DNA of 64,000 nucleotides from Micromonospora chaiyaphumensis (lineage in GTDB: Bacteria; Actinomycetota; Actinomycetes; Mycobacteriales; Micromonosporaceae). Where the stretch lies: NCBI RefSeq assembly GCF_900091435.1, contig NZ_FMCS01000001.1, forward strand, positions 681,512-745,511, in the 5' to 3' direction. This document shows positions 1 to 11,756 of this stretch, one piece after another. Positions within the stretch are counted from its first letter, which is position 1; every line of letters starts with the position of its first letter. The translations under genes were made by a program, and so were the position numbers. The notes under the pieces were generated by a model. The model saw only the letters and a program-made list of their open reading frames with translations. It did not search any database and was not told where the DNA came from.

Positions 1-126
1 CCGGGCCGGGTGCCCCTCGGGCGGCCGGCGCAGCCCGGACCGCCCGGTGGTGAGCGCCGTGAAGGTCTCCTCGACGCCCCGGCCGGCCGGGGTGAACAAC
101 CCCATGCCGGTGACGACGGCGCTCAT
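1..126 (-). CDS. Beta-ketoacyl synthase, N-terminal fragment (cut by window start)
   Basis: Only the first 42 residues are inside the window; the gene continues to the left. They read MSAVVTGMGLFTPAGRG and onward, the usual N-terminal strand and glycine turn of KAS II-type or type II PKS ketosynthases. The active site lies outside the window, so it cannot be said whether it is catalytic or chain-length-factor-like. Its ATG overlaps the stop of the upstream AMP-ligase gene (ATGA), so it is the next gene of the same leftward operon and adds one more ketosynthase to a locus already rich in them. Confidence 0.75.
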   Translation of the reverse strand, partial: MSAVVTGMGLFTPAGRGVEETFTALTTGRSGLRRPPEGHPAR

Positions 127-1739
127 GACGGGGTCTCGGCGAGGTAGCGCTCGCGCAGCGCCACCTTGCGGACCTTGCCGGTCACGGTGACCGGGATGTC
201 GTCGGCGCGCACCGGCACGACCCGGCGCAGGGTGGCGGCCAGGTCCGGCCCGATCGCGGCGCGGATCCGCGCGCTGCGGTCCTCGGCCGGGTCCACCCCG
301 GCGGCCAGTTCCAGCAGCACGTCGGTCACCACCGCGCCGCCCTCGGAGACGATCACCACGGTGCAGTCGGTGACGTCGGCGCAGGCGGCGAGGATCCGCT
401 CCTCGGACAGCGCCGTGAAGAACCGCGTCCCGTCGCCCGCCTCGACCGAGTCCACCGCCCGGTCCAGGTGGTAGTAGCGGCCGTCGGCGTCGGCGTGGAC
501 CAGGTCGCCGGTGAGGTACCAGCCGCGCAGCCGGGACCGGTAGGTGGTGACCGAGTCGTTCCAGTAGCCGCGGAACAGCGACGGCGAGTCGATGCCCAGC
601 CAGCCGACCTGCCCGGGCGGCAGCTCGTTGCCCGCCTCGTCGAGCACGGCCACCTTGGTGAACCGGTACGGGCGGCCGACGCAGCGGCCGTACCGGTCGG
701 TGTCGACGGTGTGGGTGATGTGGAACATCGAGTGCCCCATCTCGCTGGAGCCGAGCCCGTCGATGAACACCGAGCCGGGCACCCGGGTCACCCCGTCGCG
801 GGTCATCACGTCCCGCGAGCCCACCTTCACGAGCCGGCGCACGTGCGGCTCGTGCGAGCAGTCGCCGGTGTTGAACCACAGCCGCACCGAGTCCAGGTCG
901 TACGCGGACAGGTCGAAGCGGGCCAGCTCGGCCCAGGTGACGGAGAACCCGAACACGCCGTCCGGCCGCCAGCGCTGGATGGCGTCGAGCACCCGCTCAC
1001 CGCCCTGCTCGGAGAGGAGGTACATCTCCGCGCGGTTGCCCAGCGCCTGGTTGACCATGAGCACGGTCGCGGTGTGCGGGGCGGGCAGCGCGTTGAGGAT
1101 CCGGCTCGTGCCCTGCGCCTGCGGCATGGCGAGCAGGTGCCGGGTGGCGGCGAAGAGGCTGGCGTGCGAGTGCAGCACCGCCTTCGGCACCCCGGTGGTG
1201 CCCGAGGTGTGGGTGATGACGATCGGGTCGTCGTCGTGGTGCCGGTAGTGCGGCGGGGCCGCGGCCGGGTCGCCGCCACCCGCCTCGGCGGACTCGCCGA
1301 GCAGGGGCGCCCCCAGGGCGTGCCCCTGCAGGGCCGCGGCGTGCGCGGCGTCGGCGAGCACCCCGGTGGCACGCAGCCGGCGGATGTACTCGGCGGCGAT
1401 CTCCGGCCGCAGCCGGCCGTTCATCAGCGCGGGGATCGCGCCGAGCCGGGCCAGCGCCAGGAACGACAGCACCATGTCGGCGGCGGCGCCGGCCCAGACG
1501 GCGACCGCGTCCCGTGGCCCGACCCCGCGCTCGTGCAGCCAGGCGGCCCGGGCGGCGACCAGCTCGTCGAGCCGGCCCAGGGTCAGCGGAGTGTCGGCCG
1601 GGTGGCCGTCGACCGCGGTGTCGAAGGTGAGTCCCGGACCGTCCGGGTCGGCACCGTGGGCCAGCACCCGGGCGAGCACGTTCCCCGCGCCCAGCTCGGT
1701 GTCGGCCGCGAGGGCGCCGCGCAGTCCCTTCGTCCTCAT
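123..1739 (-). CDS. AMP-dependent acyl/aryl-CoA or acyl-ACP ligase
   Basis: A 538-residue ANL-superfamily adenylating enzyme that should activate a carboxylic acid as an acyl-adenylate. The P-loop-like motif THTSGTTGVPK lies near residue 175, the GSSEMGHS motif follows, WYLTGDL (A8 region) is near residue 405, and the C-terminal catalytic lysine region VTGKVRK is present. I chose the ATG at 1739 because it starts the N-terminal domain and overlaps the upstream stop by four bases; a longer frame runs upstream but has no domain content. It sits among KS and ACP genes, so it may load a starter or tail acid onto one of the two ACPs encoded nearby. Substrate unknown. Confidence 0.85.
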   Translation of the reverse strand: MRTKGLRGALAADTELGAGNVLARVLAHGADPDGPGLTFDTAVDGHPADTPLTLGRLDELVAARAAWLHERGVGPRDAVAVWAGAAADMVLSFLALARLGAIPALMNGRLRPEIAAEYIRRLRATGVLADAAHAAALQGHALGAPLLGESAEAGGGDPAAAPPHYRHHDDDPIVITHTSGTTGVPKAVLHSHASLFAATRHLLAMPQAQGTSRILNALPAPHTATVLMVNQALGNRAEMYLLSEQGGERVLDAIQRWRPDGVFGFSVTWAELARFDLSAYDLDSVRLWFNTGDCSHEPHVRRLVKVGSRDVMTRDGVTRVPGSVFIDGLGSSEMGHSMFHITHTVDTDRYGRCVGRPYRFTKVAVLDEAGNELPPGQVGWLGIDSPSLFRGYWNDSVTTYRSRLRGWYLTGDLVHADADGRYYHLDRAVDSVEAGDGTRFFTALSEERILAACADVTDCTVVIVSEGGAVVTDVLLELAAGVDPAEDRSARIRAAIGPDLAATLRRVVPVRADDIPVTVTGKVRKVALRERYLAETPS

Positions 1740-2239
1740 TGACGTGTTCCCTCCCCCAGCAGCACCGCGGTCGCCTCGCCCGGCGTACCGTCCGGTGCCT
1801 GTTCGATCAGGACCAGCAACGCCTGCGCGGCGTCGCCGTCGTACAGCAGCAGGTCCGCCTCCGCCATGCCCTCGGCCCGCGGGTCCCCCGTCGGGCTCAG
1901 GCACACCACCGGCCCGTCCAGTCCCCAGCGCGCCGCGACGTGCCCGGCCACGCTGTTCGGCACCGACTGGAAGAAGAACAGCGGACCGACCCGGCCGCCG
2001 GCCGCCACCGTGGCCCGGACGTGCCCGGCGCTGGCCCGGTCGCCGCTCGCGCTGACCAGCACCACCGCCGTCCGGTTGCCGGCGGGCAGCGGCCCGTCCC
2101 CGTAGCGCGCCCGCAGGCAGCGGTCGGCGACCGCGACCACCAGCGGCGCGAACCCCGAGTGCACGAAGCCCGGCACCGCCGGCGGCGGCCCGTCCCCCGC
2201 CTCCGGCCAGCGCGCCTCGGCCAGCACCGCGGCGGTCAC
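1736..2239 (-). CDS. Short beta-ketoacyl synthase-like protein (PF13723-type)
   Basis: A 167-residue protein starting at a GTG that overlaps the upstream stop (GTGA). It contains FFFQSVPNSVAGHVAARWG, the hallmark stretch of the short ketoacyl-synthase-like family (Ketoacyl-synt_2) seen in aryl polyene and some aromatic polyketide loci. It is less than half the length of a full KS and has no catalytic Cys-His-His set, so it is probably a structural partner of a full KS rather than an enzyme. It lies directly downstream of the KAS at 2236-3366. Family assignment is from motif recognition only. Confidence 0.6.
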   Translation of the reverse strand: MTAAVLAEARWPEAGDGPPPAVPGFVHSGFAPLVVAVADRCLRARYGDGPLPAGNRTAVVLVSASGDRASAGHVRATVAAGGRVGPLFFFQSVPNSVAGHVAARWGLDGPVVCLSPTGDPRAEGMAEADLLLYDGDAAQALLVLIEQAPDGTPGEATAVLLGEGTRQ

Positions 2240-3366
2240 GGCGCACCGACCAGGAGGGCCGTGTTGGCGCCGCCGAACGCGGCGTTGAGGGTCAGCGCGT
2301 GGGCGGTGGTCGCCGGGCGCGGCGCGTCGGTGACGACGTCCAGCGGGCAGCTCTCGTCGGGGCCGAGCCAGCCGGCGTTGACCGGCAGCTTGCCGTGCCC
2401 CAGCGCGAGCGCGGTGACCACCAGTTCCAGCAGGCCGGACGCCTCCAGCGCGTGCCCGTGCACCGCCTTCGTGGAGCTGACCGGGATCCGCCCGGCCGCC
2501 GCGCCGAACACCCGGCCCAGCGCCGCCGCCTCCGAGGCGTCGCTGTATCCGGTGCCGGTGGCGTTGGCGTTGACGTAGCCCACCGCACCCGCCGGCAGCC
2601 CGGCCCGGCGCAGCGCCGCCTCGACCGCCCGGGCCAGGCCGTGCCCCTGCGGGTGCGGCTGGCACGGGTGGTACGCGTCGCCGGCCCGCCCCCAGCCGGC
2701 CACCGTGGCCACCGTCGGGGCGCCGCGTGCGGTGGCGGCGTGCGCCGACTCCAGCACCACCGCCACCACGCCGTCACCGAGCAGCAGCCCCTGCCGGCCG
2801 GCGCTGAACGGGCGGACCGCCCCGTCGGCGGCGAACGCCCGGCCGGCGTCGAAGAGGGCGTACTGGTCCGGCTCGACCAGGTAGCCGGCCGCGACCACGA
2901 CCCGCTCCAGGTCGCCCCGGCCGATCAGGGTCGCGGCGTCGGCGACCGCGGTGCTCGCCGACACGCAGGCGGTGGTGTAGACGCGGGTGCGTCCCCCCAG
3001 GCCGCAGCGGCGGGCCAGGTGACCGGCCAGCGCCGGCACCTCCGGCCCGGCGTCCCCGCCGCCCGCCGGCAGCGAGTGCGGGCCGCCGTGGGTGGCCAGG
3101 AACAGCGCCGCACCGGCCCGGTGCGCGCCGTCCAGGCCGGCGGCCCGGCACGCGCGGTCGACCGCGTCGGTCAGCTCGTCGGCGAGGGTGCCGACCTCCG
3201 GCAGCGTGGCCGCCACGGTGACCCGGCGGCCGGTGGTGTCGAAGCGGCGCACCGGCGTGAACGCCGGGGTGCCGGCGAGCACCCCGGCGAGCAGCGCGTC
3301 GGCGCCCCTACCCAGGGCGCTGAGCGCGTGGACGCCGGTGATCCTCAGGTGCTCCCGCTCAGCCAT
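2236..3366 (-). CDS. Beta-ketoacyl synthase with altered catalytic triad
   Basis: A 376-residue thiolase-fold condensing enzyme. The nucleophile is Cys134 in TTACVSAST. The first catalytic histidine motif, normally AHGTGT, reads NANATGTG, placing Asn268 at the His position. The second is intact at His305 in KAVHGHALEASG. The 37-residue spacing between 268 and 305 matches the spacing of the two histidines in KAS II-type enzymes, so the alignment is secure. The enzyme therefore has a Cys-Asn-His set and may act in priming, transfer or a specialised condensation. It starts 8 bp inside the upstream ACP gene's end and is translationally coupled to it. Confidence 0.85.
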   Translation of the reverse strand: MAEREHLRITGVHALSALGRGADALLAGVLAGTPAFTPVRRFDTTGRRVTVAATLPEVGTLADELTDAVDRACRAAGLDGAHRAGAALFLATHGGPHSLPAGGGDAGPEVPALAGHLARRCGLGGRTRVYTTACVSASTAVADAATLIGRGDLERVVVAAGYLVEPDQYALFDAGRAFAADGAVRPFSAGRQGLLLGDGVVAVVLESAHAATARGAPTVATVAGWGRAGDAYHPCQPHPQGHGLARAVEAALRRAGLPAGAVGYVNANATGTGYSDASEAAALGRVFGAAAGRIPVSSTKAVHGHALEASGLLELVVTALALGHGKLPVNAGWLGPDESCPLDVVTDAPRPATTAHALTLNAAFGGANTALLVGAP

Positions 3367-3604
3367 CTGCGGGAACGGTCAGCGAGGTCCGGAACACCGC
3401 GAGGGCGTCGTCGACGGTGCGGATGCCGGCGAGCTGGTCGTCGGTCAGCTCCAGCCGGCGGTCGTAACGTTGCTCGACGAGGTGCACGAGCCAGGCCAGC
3501 TCCATCGAGCCGATCCGGTCGGGCACCTGGTCGACGGGTTTCGCGGTCAGTTCGGCGAGCATGCTCACCAGGTCAGCTCGCCCCAGGTCGGGCTGACCGG
3601 TCAT
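3359..3604 (-). CDS. Acyl carrier protein, atypical
   Basis: An 81-residue helical carrier protein. The phosphopantetheine site is expected in RIGSMELAWLV, where the Ser is present but the usual preceding Asp is Gly (GSM rather than DSL). It starts at an ATG overlapping the stop of the neighbouring ACP gene (TGATG) and runs into the KAS gene. Two divergent ACPs next to each other beside AMP-ligases suggest that each carries a different acyl intermediate. Whether this one is phosphopantetheinylated is uncertain because of the unusual motif. Confidence 0.75.
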   Translation of the reverse strand: MTGQPDLGRADLVSMLAELTAKPVDQVPDRIGSMELAWLVHLVEQRYDRRLELTDDQLAGIRTVDDALAVFRTSLTVPADG

Positions 3605-3867
3605 CAGGCGTCGTCGCTGTTCGCGGTCACCCGGTCGGCGACCATCGTGGTGAACTCGCCGACCGTCATGAGGGCCAGCTTCTCCGACTCGTCGTCGGCG
3701 AACTTCAGGCCGTACCGGTCCTCGACCCGGACCGCGAGGTCGGCCAGGGCCAGCGACTCGAGGTCGACGCCGGAGGGGCCGAGGGTGGTGCCGTCGTCGA
3801 CGTCCTCGACGTCGTAGTTCATGTCGGCGAGCTGCTCGATGACGAAGGCGCGGACCTCGTCTCGCAT
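3604..3867 (-). CDS. Acyl carrier protein
   Basis: An 87-residue acidic carrier protein with the serine in VDLESLALADLAVRVEDRYG, where LES replaces the common DSL. It is the first gene of the leftward group 3867 to 1. Its ribosome site AAAGAGG precedes the ATG at good spacing. The divergent PPTase start codon is only 17 bp away, so the promoter must overlap the neighbouring coding region. It is probably activated by that PPTase. Confidence 0.85.
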   Translation of the reverse strand: MRDEVRAFVIEQLADMNYDVEDVDDGTTLGPSGVDLESLALADLAVRVEDRYGLKFADDESEKLALMTVGEFTTMVADRVTANSDDA

Positions 3868-3884
3868 GGCGTTAACCTCTTTCC

Positions 3885-4568
3885 GTGAACCAGCTAGCGG
3901 TGCCCGGTCGGGACACCGTGTACGTGTGGACCGGCCGTGCCGCCGGCGACCAGCGGGAGCTGGCGCGGCGGCTGCTCAGGCGCGCGGGTGGCGCGTTGCT
4001 CGGCCGGCCCGAGGCGGAGATCGGGGTGGGACGGGCGCCCGGCGGGCGCCCGGAGGTGTACGCGGCCGACGGGCGGACGCTGCCGGTCAGCGTCAGCCAC
4101 GCCGGCGGGGTGGTCGTGGTGGCCGCCCGGGTGGGCGGACCGGTCGGGGTGGACGTCGAGCGGCGCCGGCCGCTGCCCGCCACGCCCCTGGCCCGGCGCT
4201 GGTACGACCCGGACGAGGCGGCGTGGCTGGCCGCCCGGGCGGAGGCCGGCCGCGAGCTGGACTTCCTGCGCCTGTGGACGGCCAAGGAGGCGGTCGGCAA
4301 GGCGCTCGGCACCGGGCTGCGCGACGGCGGGCTGCGCCGCCGGATGCCGCTGCCCGGCGGCGGGGAGCTGCTGCGCCCGGTGCCCGGCTGTCCCGGCGTG
4401 CGGGTCGGCCATCCGGGCGGCGGGGCGGGAATGGTGCTCGCCGTCGCGGTCGCCGGGGCGGCCGGGCCGGTCGAGGTCGCCCTCGAACAGCGGGCCGGTC
4501 ACGACGCGGCGTCCCGCAGCACCGTGGTGGAGCGGACCAGCTTGCCGGTGGTGGTGCGGGGCAACTGA
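3885..4568 (+). CDS. 4'-phosphopantetheinyl transferase (Sfp type)
   Basis: A 227-residue transferase that should convert apo-ACPs to holo form using CoA. Visible motifs are VGVDVE (Mg-binding Asp/Glu) near residue 87 and WTAKEAVGKALGTGL near residue 130, the diagnostic signature of the Sfp/AcpT family. The GTG at 3885 is the longest plausible start, but no clear ribosome site precedes it; a GTG at 3900 is the main alternative, and a leaderless transcript is possible. The 3' end overlaps the convergent AMP-ligase gene by 70 bp. It is the only plus-strand gene in the left part of the cluster and is the likely activator of the three carrier domains encoded here. Confidence 0.9.
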   Translation: MNQLAVPGRDTVYVWTGRAAGDQRELARRLLRRAGGALLGRPEAEIGVGRAPGGRPEVYAADGRTLPVSVSHAGGVVVVAARVGGPVGVDVERRRPLPATPLARRWYDPDEAAWLAARAEAGRELDFLRLWTAKEAVGKALGTGLRDGGLRRRMPLPGGGELLRPVPGCPGVRVGHPGGGAGMVLAVAVAGAAGPVEVALEQRAGHDAASRSTVVERTSLPVVVRGN

Positions 4569-5896
4569 GCGAGCAGGTGCAGGGTCCGGGGCCGCTTGTA
4601 GCCGGCCAGGCGCTCGGCGAGCTGCTTGTCCAGGGTGTCCTCGGTGAGCGAGCCGTCGGTCTGCACGTAGGCGGTGATGCCGTCGTCCCAGACCACCACG
4701 GCTGCGGTCACCCCGGGCAGCTCGGCCACGGTGGCCTCCACCTCGGTGAGGTCGACCTTCATGCCGCCGACCGACACCTGCGAGTCGAGCCGGCCCTTGA
4801 CGGTGACCAGCCCGGTGCCCGGGTCGACCGCGCCGGCGTCGCGGGTGTGCAGCCAGCCGTCGGCCCAGCGGGTCGGGTCGGCGAGCCCGACGTACGGGTT
4901 GGCCGGGCAGCTGACCCACAGCTCGCCGCCGGACTCGCGGACGCGGATGCCGGGGGCGGGGGCGATGGCGGGGCGGTGCGCGCCGTACAGGTCGGTGCCG
5001 ATGACGCCGACCTCGGTCATCCCGTACATGTTGCCCAGCGGGACGCCGTAGCGGTCGGTGAAGGCGCGGGCGACGGCCGCCGGGACCAGCTCGCCGCCGG
5101 TGGTCATCCGCCTGAGCTGCGGAAGCGGGCCGGGCGGCACGGTGGAGGCCAGCAGGCCGATGTGGAACGGCACGCCGAGCACGGTGGCCGGGCTGTCCTG
5201 GGCGGCCACGGCGGCGAGGATCGCGTCGCCGCTCAGCCGCTCCGGCGGGCACAGCTCGACGCCGGCGTGCAGCCCGTAGAGCAGGCCGCCGACCAGGCCG
5301 AGCACGTGCACCATCGAGGGCAGCAGGACGATCCGCTCGCCGGGCAGCGCCACTCCGTCGATCCTCGTGTAGCGGTGCACCTCGCCGACCAGGTCCGCCG
5401 CGGTGCGGCCGATCACCTTGGACGGCCCGGTGGAGCCGGAGCTGAGCTGGATCACCGCGTGCGGGCTGCCGGCGGGGCGGTCCGAGTAGGCGCTGACGCC
5501 CTCCGTGACGTCCACGAAGATCCGCAGGGCGCCGCCGCCGGTCCGCACCGGGGCGACCACCACCTGCGGGTCGAGCCGGCGCAGCGCCCTGTCGACCTCG
5601 TGGTCGGTGAGCCGGTGGTCGAGCAGGATCGCCTGGGCGCCGGTGCGCCAGGTGGCCAGCAGGTTCACCACGTACGCCAGCGACGGGGGCAGCCGCAGCG
5701 CGGCGGCGCCGCCGGGGCGCAGGCCGGCCTCGGCCAGCCGGGTCTGCGCCGCGCCGACGAGGCGGCGCAGGGTGGCCTTGTCGACCGGCTCGGGCAGGCG
5801 GAGACAAATGTCGGTCGGACGCCCGGTGAACAGAATGTCGTCCACCCAACTCGCGTCTGTCGACACAGGATCTTCCGCCATAGGATGTGCTGTCAC
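4499..5896 (-). CDS. AMP-dependent acyl ligase (second copy)
   Basis: A 465-residue ANL-superfamily ligase, shorter at the N-terminus than the ligase at 123-1739 and clearly different in sequence. Motifs are LSSGSTGPSK (P-loop), NMYGMTEVGV (A5), WLHTRDAG (A8), GGMKVDLTEVE, and PRTTTGKLVR with the catalytic lysine. This pattern fits acyl-ACP or benzoate-type ligases. Start GTG 5896 is used; an ATG at 5881 is equally possible, and neither has a strong ribosome site. It is followed convergently by the PPTase gene. Together with the ACPs it could load a starter acid; substrate is unknown. Confidence 0.85.
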   Translation of the reverse strand: MTAHPMAEDPVSTDASWVDDILFTGRPTDICLRLPEPVDKATLRRLVGAAQTRLAEAGLRPGGAAALRLPPSLAYVVNLLATWRTGAQAILLDHRLTDHEVDRALRRLDPQVVVAPVRTGGGALRIFVDVTEGVSAYSDRPAGSPHAVIQLSSGSTGPSKVIGRTAADLVGEVHRYTRIDGVALPGERIVLLPSMVHVLGLVGGLLYGLHAGVELCPPERLSGDAILAAVAAQDSPATVLGVPFHIGLLASTVPPGPLPQLRRMTTGGELVPAAVARAFTDRYGVPLGNMYGMTEVGVIGTDLYGAHRPAIAPAPGIRVRESGGELWVSCPANPYVGLADPTRWADGWLHTRDAGAVDPGTGLVTVKGRLDSQVSVGGMKVDLTEVEATVAELPGVTAAVVVWDDGITAYVQTDGSLTEDTLDKQLAERLAGYKRPRTLHLLAQLPRTTTGKLVRSTTVLRDAAS

Positions 5897-6133
5897 GACC
5901 GCCCACCGCCCAGCCTCGAAGTGGGCGAAATCCGCCCATCAGGTGCGTTCTCCGGGGTGCTGACGGAACAGTACGACAGCCGCTGGATCCATTGCTACAT
6001 GCAAATGGCTAGATCGATAAGGGCGGCTGGGCGGATTGCTCAGGATCGATCGGACAGGCAGGATCGGTGCCACGCCGGCTCGGTACCCCGCCGGCCGCCC
6101 CCTGCTGCGCGGCGCGGCGGAGTCCCCGCGGGA
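5897..6133 (-). promoter_or_regulatory. Intergenic region ahead of the second AMP-ligase gene
   Basis: This 237-bp gap is relatively AT-rich for the window. It holds an imperfect inverted repeat, CCATTGC-TACAT-GCAAATGG, at about 5990-6009. It lies between the end of the chain length factor operon and the start of the AMP-ligase gene, both leftward, so it likely carries the ligase promoter and possibly a binding site. No convincing terminator or -35/-10 pair could be fixed. Confidence 0.35.
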
Positions 6134-7381
6134 TCAGCTCCCGTTGGCCGGCGGCGGGGCGGCACCGCGCAGGACCAGGGCACTGTTGAAGCCGTCGAAG
6201 CCGCGCGCCCCGACCAGGGCGATACGGCTCCGCGGCGGGCGCGGCCGGCGCAGGAAGGTCAGCTCGCAGCCGGGTGCCGGCTCCTCCGGCCCGGCCGAGG
6301 CGGGCAGCAGGCCGTGGTGGAAGGCGAGCAGCGCGGTGGCCGCGTCCAGCGCCGAACCGCCCTGGTGGGCCCGGCCGGTGAGCGGCTTCTGGGTGGTCAC
6401 CGGCGGGGTCGTCGCACCGAAGACCGTGCGCAGGGCGTCCGCCTCGGCCCGGTCGTACGCCGGCACGCCGAGCGCGTCCGGCCAGATGACGTCCACGTCG
6501 TGCGGGCGGACCGCGGCCCGGTCCAGGGCCAGGCGCAGCGCCCGGGCGTAGTGGGTCGGGTCCGGGCCGGCCTCGGCGTCGGTCGGTGCCGCGTCGTGGG
6601 TGGCGGCCCAGCCGGTGATCTCCCCGTAGATCCGGGCACCCCGGGCCAAGGCGTGGCCCAACTCCTCCACCACGAAGACGGCGCCGCCCTCGGCCGGCAC
6701 GTAGCCGGTGGCGCCCGCGTCGAACGGCCGGTACGCCCGCTCCGGGTCCGCCACGTCGCTGAGCAGCCCCGAGCGGAGCTGGCAGGCCAGCGCGTACGGG
6801 CTGAGCGGGCACTCGGTCGCCCCGGCCACCACGAGCGGGGTGCCGCGGCGGATGGTCCGCACCGCGTGGGCGAGGCTGTCCAGCCCGCCGGCCGACTCGG
6901 AGACGGTCACCCCGCAGGGACCCTTGAGCTGGTGCCGGATGGACAGCTGTCCCACGCTGGCCGCGTAGAACCAGGCGATCGACTGGTACGCCCCGACGGT
7001 CCGGGTCGGCCCGCCCCAGAGCCGTTGCAGCTCCCGCTGCCCGAACAGGTTCCCGCCGGAGGAGCTGGCCAGGGTGACCGCCCACTGGTAGGGGTCGGGA
7101 GCCTCCTCGGGCAGGCCGGCGTCGTCCAGCGCCAGCCGGGTGGCGGCGAAGCCGAGGTGCGTCCACCGGTCGGTCTGCACCCGCTGCCGGGTGTCGGCGA
7201 ACCCGGCCGGGTCGAAGTCCGGCACCTCCCCGGCCACCCGTGTCGGATAGCCGGCCGGGTCGAACAGGGTGATCGGCCCGGTGCGCCGGGTGCCGGCGAG
7301 CACGGCGTTCCAATGCGCACCGGCGCCGACGCCGGTCGGTGCGACCACCCCGATCCCGGTCACCACGGCCCGGGCGGTCAC
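6134..7381 (-). CDS. Type II PKS chain length factor (KS-beta), WhiE-IV-like
   Basis: A 415-residue KS-fold protein directly after KS-alpha, sharing a GTGA overlap. Where KS-alpha has its catalytic Cys, this protein has Ser163 in [12 protein letters not shown], aligned with the Gln of standard chain length factors (EQAGGLD). The His motif AHGTGT is replaced by VIWPDALGV, and the second His motif reads TGRAHQGG. It is therefore non-condensing and should pair with KS-alpha to form the KS-CLF heterodimer that sets chain length. It is the last gene of the operon starting at 13821. The Ser in place of Gln is notable, because that Gln is linked to malonyl-ACP decarboxylation in related proteins. 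Confidence 0.9.
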   Translation of the reverse strand: MTARAVVTGIGVVAPTGVGAGAHWNAVLAGTRRTGPITLFDPAGYPTRVAGEVPDFDPAGFADTRQRVQTDRWTHLGFAATRLALDDAGLPEEAPDPYQWAVTLASSSGGNLFGQRELQRLWGGPTRTVGAYQSIAWFYAASVGQLSIRHQLKGPCGVTVSESAGGLDSLAHAVRTIRRGTPLVVAGATECPLSPYALACQLRSGLLSDVADPERAYRPFDAGATGYVPAEGGAVFVVEELGHALARGARIYGEITGWAATHDAAPTDAEAGPDPTHYARALRLALDRAAVRPHDVDVIWPDALGVPAYDRAEADALRTVFGATTPPVTTQKPLTGRAHQGGSALDAATALLAFHHGLLPASAGPEEPAPGCELTFLRRPRPPRSRIALVGARGFDGFNSALVLRGAAPPPANGS

Positions 7382-8642
7382 GGGTGCACCGCCAGACGGC
7401 GGAAGATCATCGCGGACTGGAAGCCACCGAAGCCGCTGCCCACCGACAGCGCCACGTCCACCGGCAGCTCCCGGGCCTCGTTGGGCACGTAGTCCAGGTC
7501 GCACTCCGGGTCCCGGGTGGCCCAGTTGGCGGTGGGCGGGACCACGCCGTACTCGATGGCCAGCGCGCACGCGGCCATCTCGATGGAGCCGATGGCCCCG
7601 AGCGAGTGCCCGACCATCGATTTGATCGAGCTGACCGGCACCCGGTACGCCGTCGCGCCCAGCGCCCGCTTGAACGCGGCGGTCTCGTGCCGGTCGTTCT
7701 GCCGGGTGCCCGAGCCGTGCGCGCTCACGTACGACACGGCCGACGGGGCGAGCCGGGCCTGGCGCAGCGCGTCGCTGATGGCCACGGCCATCTCCGCCCC
7801 GTCCGGGCGCAGACCGGTCATGTGGAAGCCGTTGCTGCGGCTGGCGTAGCCGGCCACCTCGCAGTAGACGTGCGCGCCCCGGCGGCGGGCGTGCTCGGCC
7901 TCCTCCAGCACCAGCACGGCCGCGCCCTCGGCCAGCACGAAGCCGTGCCGGTCGGCGTCGAACGGCCGGGAGGCGTGCTCCGGGTCGTCGTTGTCCGGGC
8001 TGGTCGCGCCGATGGCGTCGAAGGAGGCGACGGTGACCGGGGAGATCGGCGAGTCGGCGGCGCCGGCCAGCACGATGTCCGCCTCGCCGTCGGCGACGAG
8101 CTGGTGGGCGTACCCGATGGCGTCGATGCCGGAGGTGCAGCCGGTGGAGACCACCTGCGCGGGGCCGTGCAGCCCGTGCCGGGCCGCCACGTCGGCGGCC
8201 AGGCTGCTCGGGATCAGCGCCTGATACAGGTACGGCCCGCCGAGGGTGTGGTCGACCAGCCAGTGCCGGCCGGAGTCGCTGACCCGGACGTACTCCTTCT
8301 CCAGCGCCATGGTGCCGCCGACCGCGGTGCCGAGCACCACGCCGGTCCGTTCCCGCTCGGCGTCGGAGAGGGTCAGGCCGCTGTCGGCGAGCGCCTCGGC
8401 GGAGCAGGCGAGGGCGAACTGCACGTACCGGTCGGCGCGCTGCCGCTCGGCGAGGGTGATGCCGGCGGCGTCCGGGTCGAAGTCGCACTCGGCGGCGATC
8501 TGCGAGCGGAACGGCGACGGGTCGAAGAAGCTGATCCGCCGCGTGGCGGTGCGCCCCTCGGTGATGGTCTTCCAGAACCGGTCCCGGGTGGCGCCGCCGG
8601 GTGCGACGACGCCGACGCCGGTGACCACGGTGCGCCGGCCGG

Positions 8643-8646
<4 letters not shown>
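7378..8646 (-). CDS. Type II PKS ketosynthase alpha subunit, WhiE-III-like
   Basis: A 422-residue ketosynthase with a full catalytic set: Cys170 in VSTGCTSG, His310 in SAHGSGT and His347 in [12 protein letters not shown] (37 residues apart, as usual). It should catalyse repeated decarboxylative Claisen condensation of malonyl-ACP with its partner chain length factor. It starts at GTG 8646, overlapping the stop of the cupin gene, and ends overlapping the chain length factor start. The order cupin, KS-alpha, KS-beta matches the whiE spore pigment locus of Streptomyces (ORFs II-III-IV). Confidence 0.95.

Positions 8647-11752
<3,106 letters not shown>

Positions 11753-11756
<4 letters not shown>

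Noticed and set aside
5959..5976. A fifth SARP-like pair (GCTGACG / AGTACGA) between the PKS operon end and the second AMP-ligase gene
   Set aside because: The second heptamer does not match TGACG and the pair points away from the leftward gene it would need to control.
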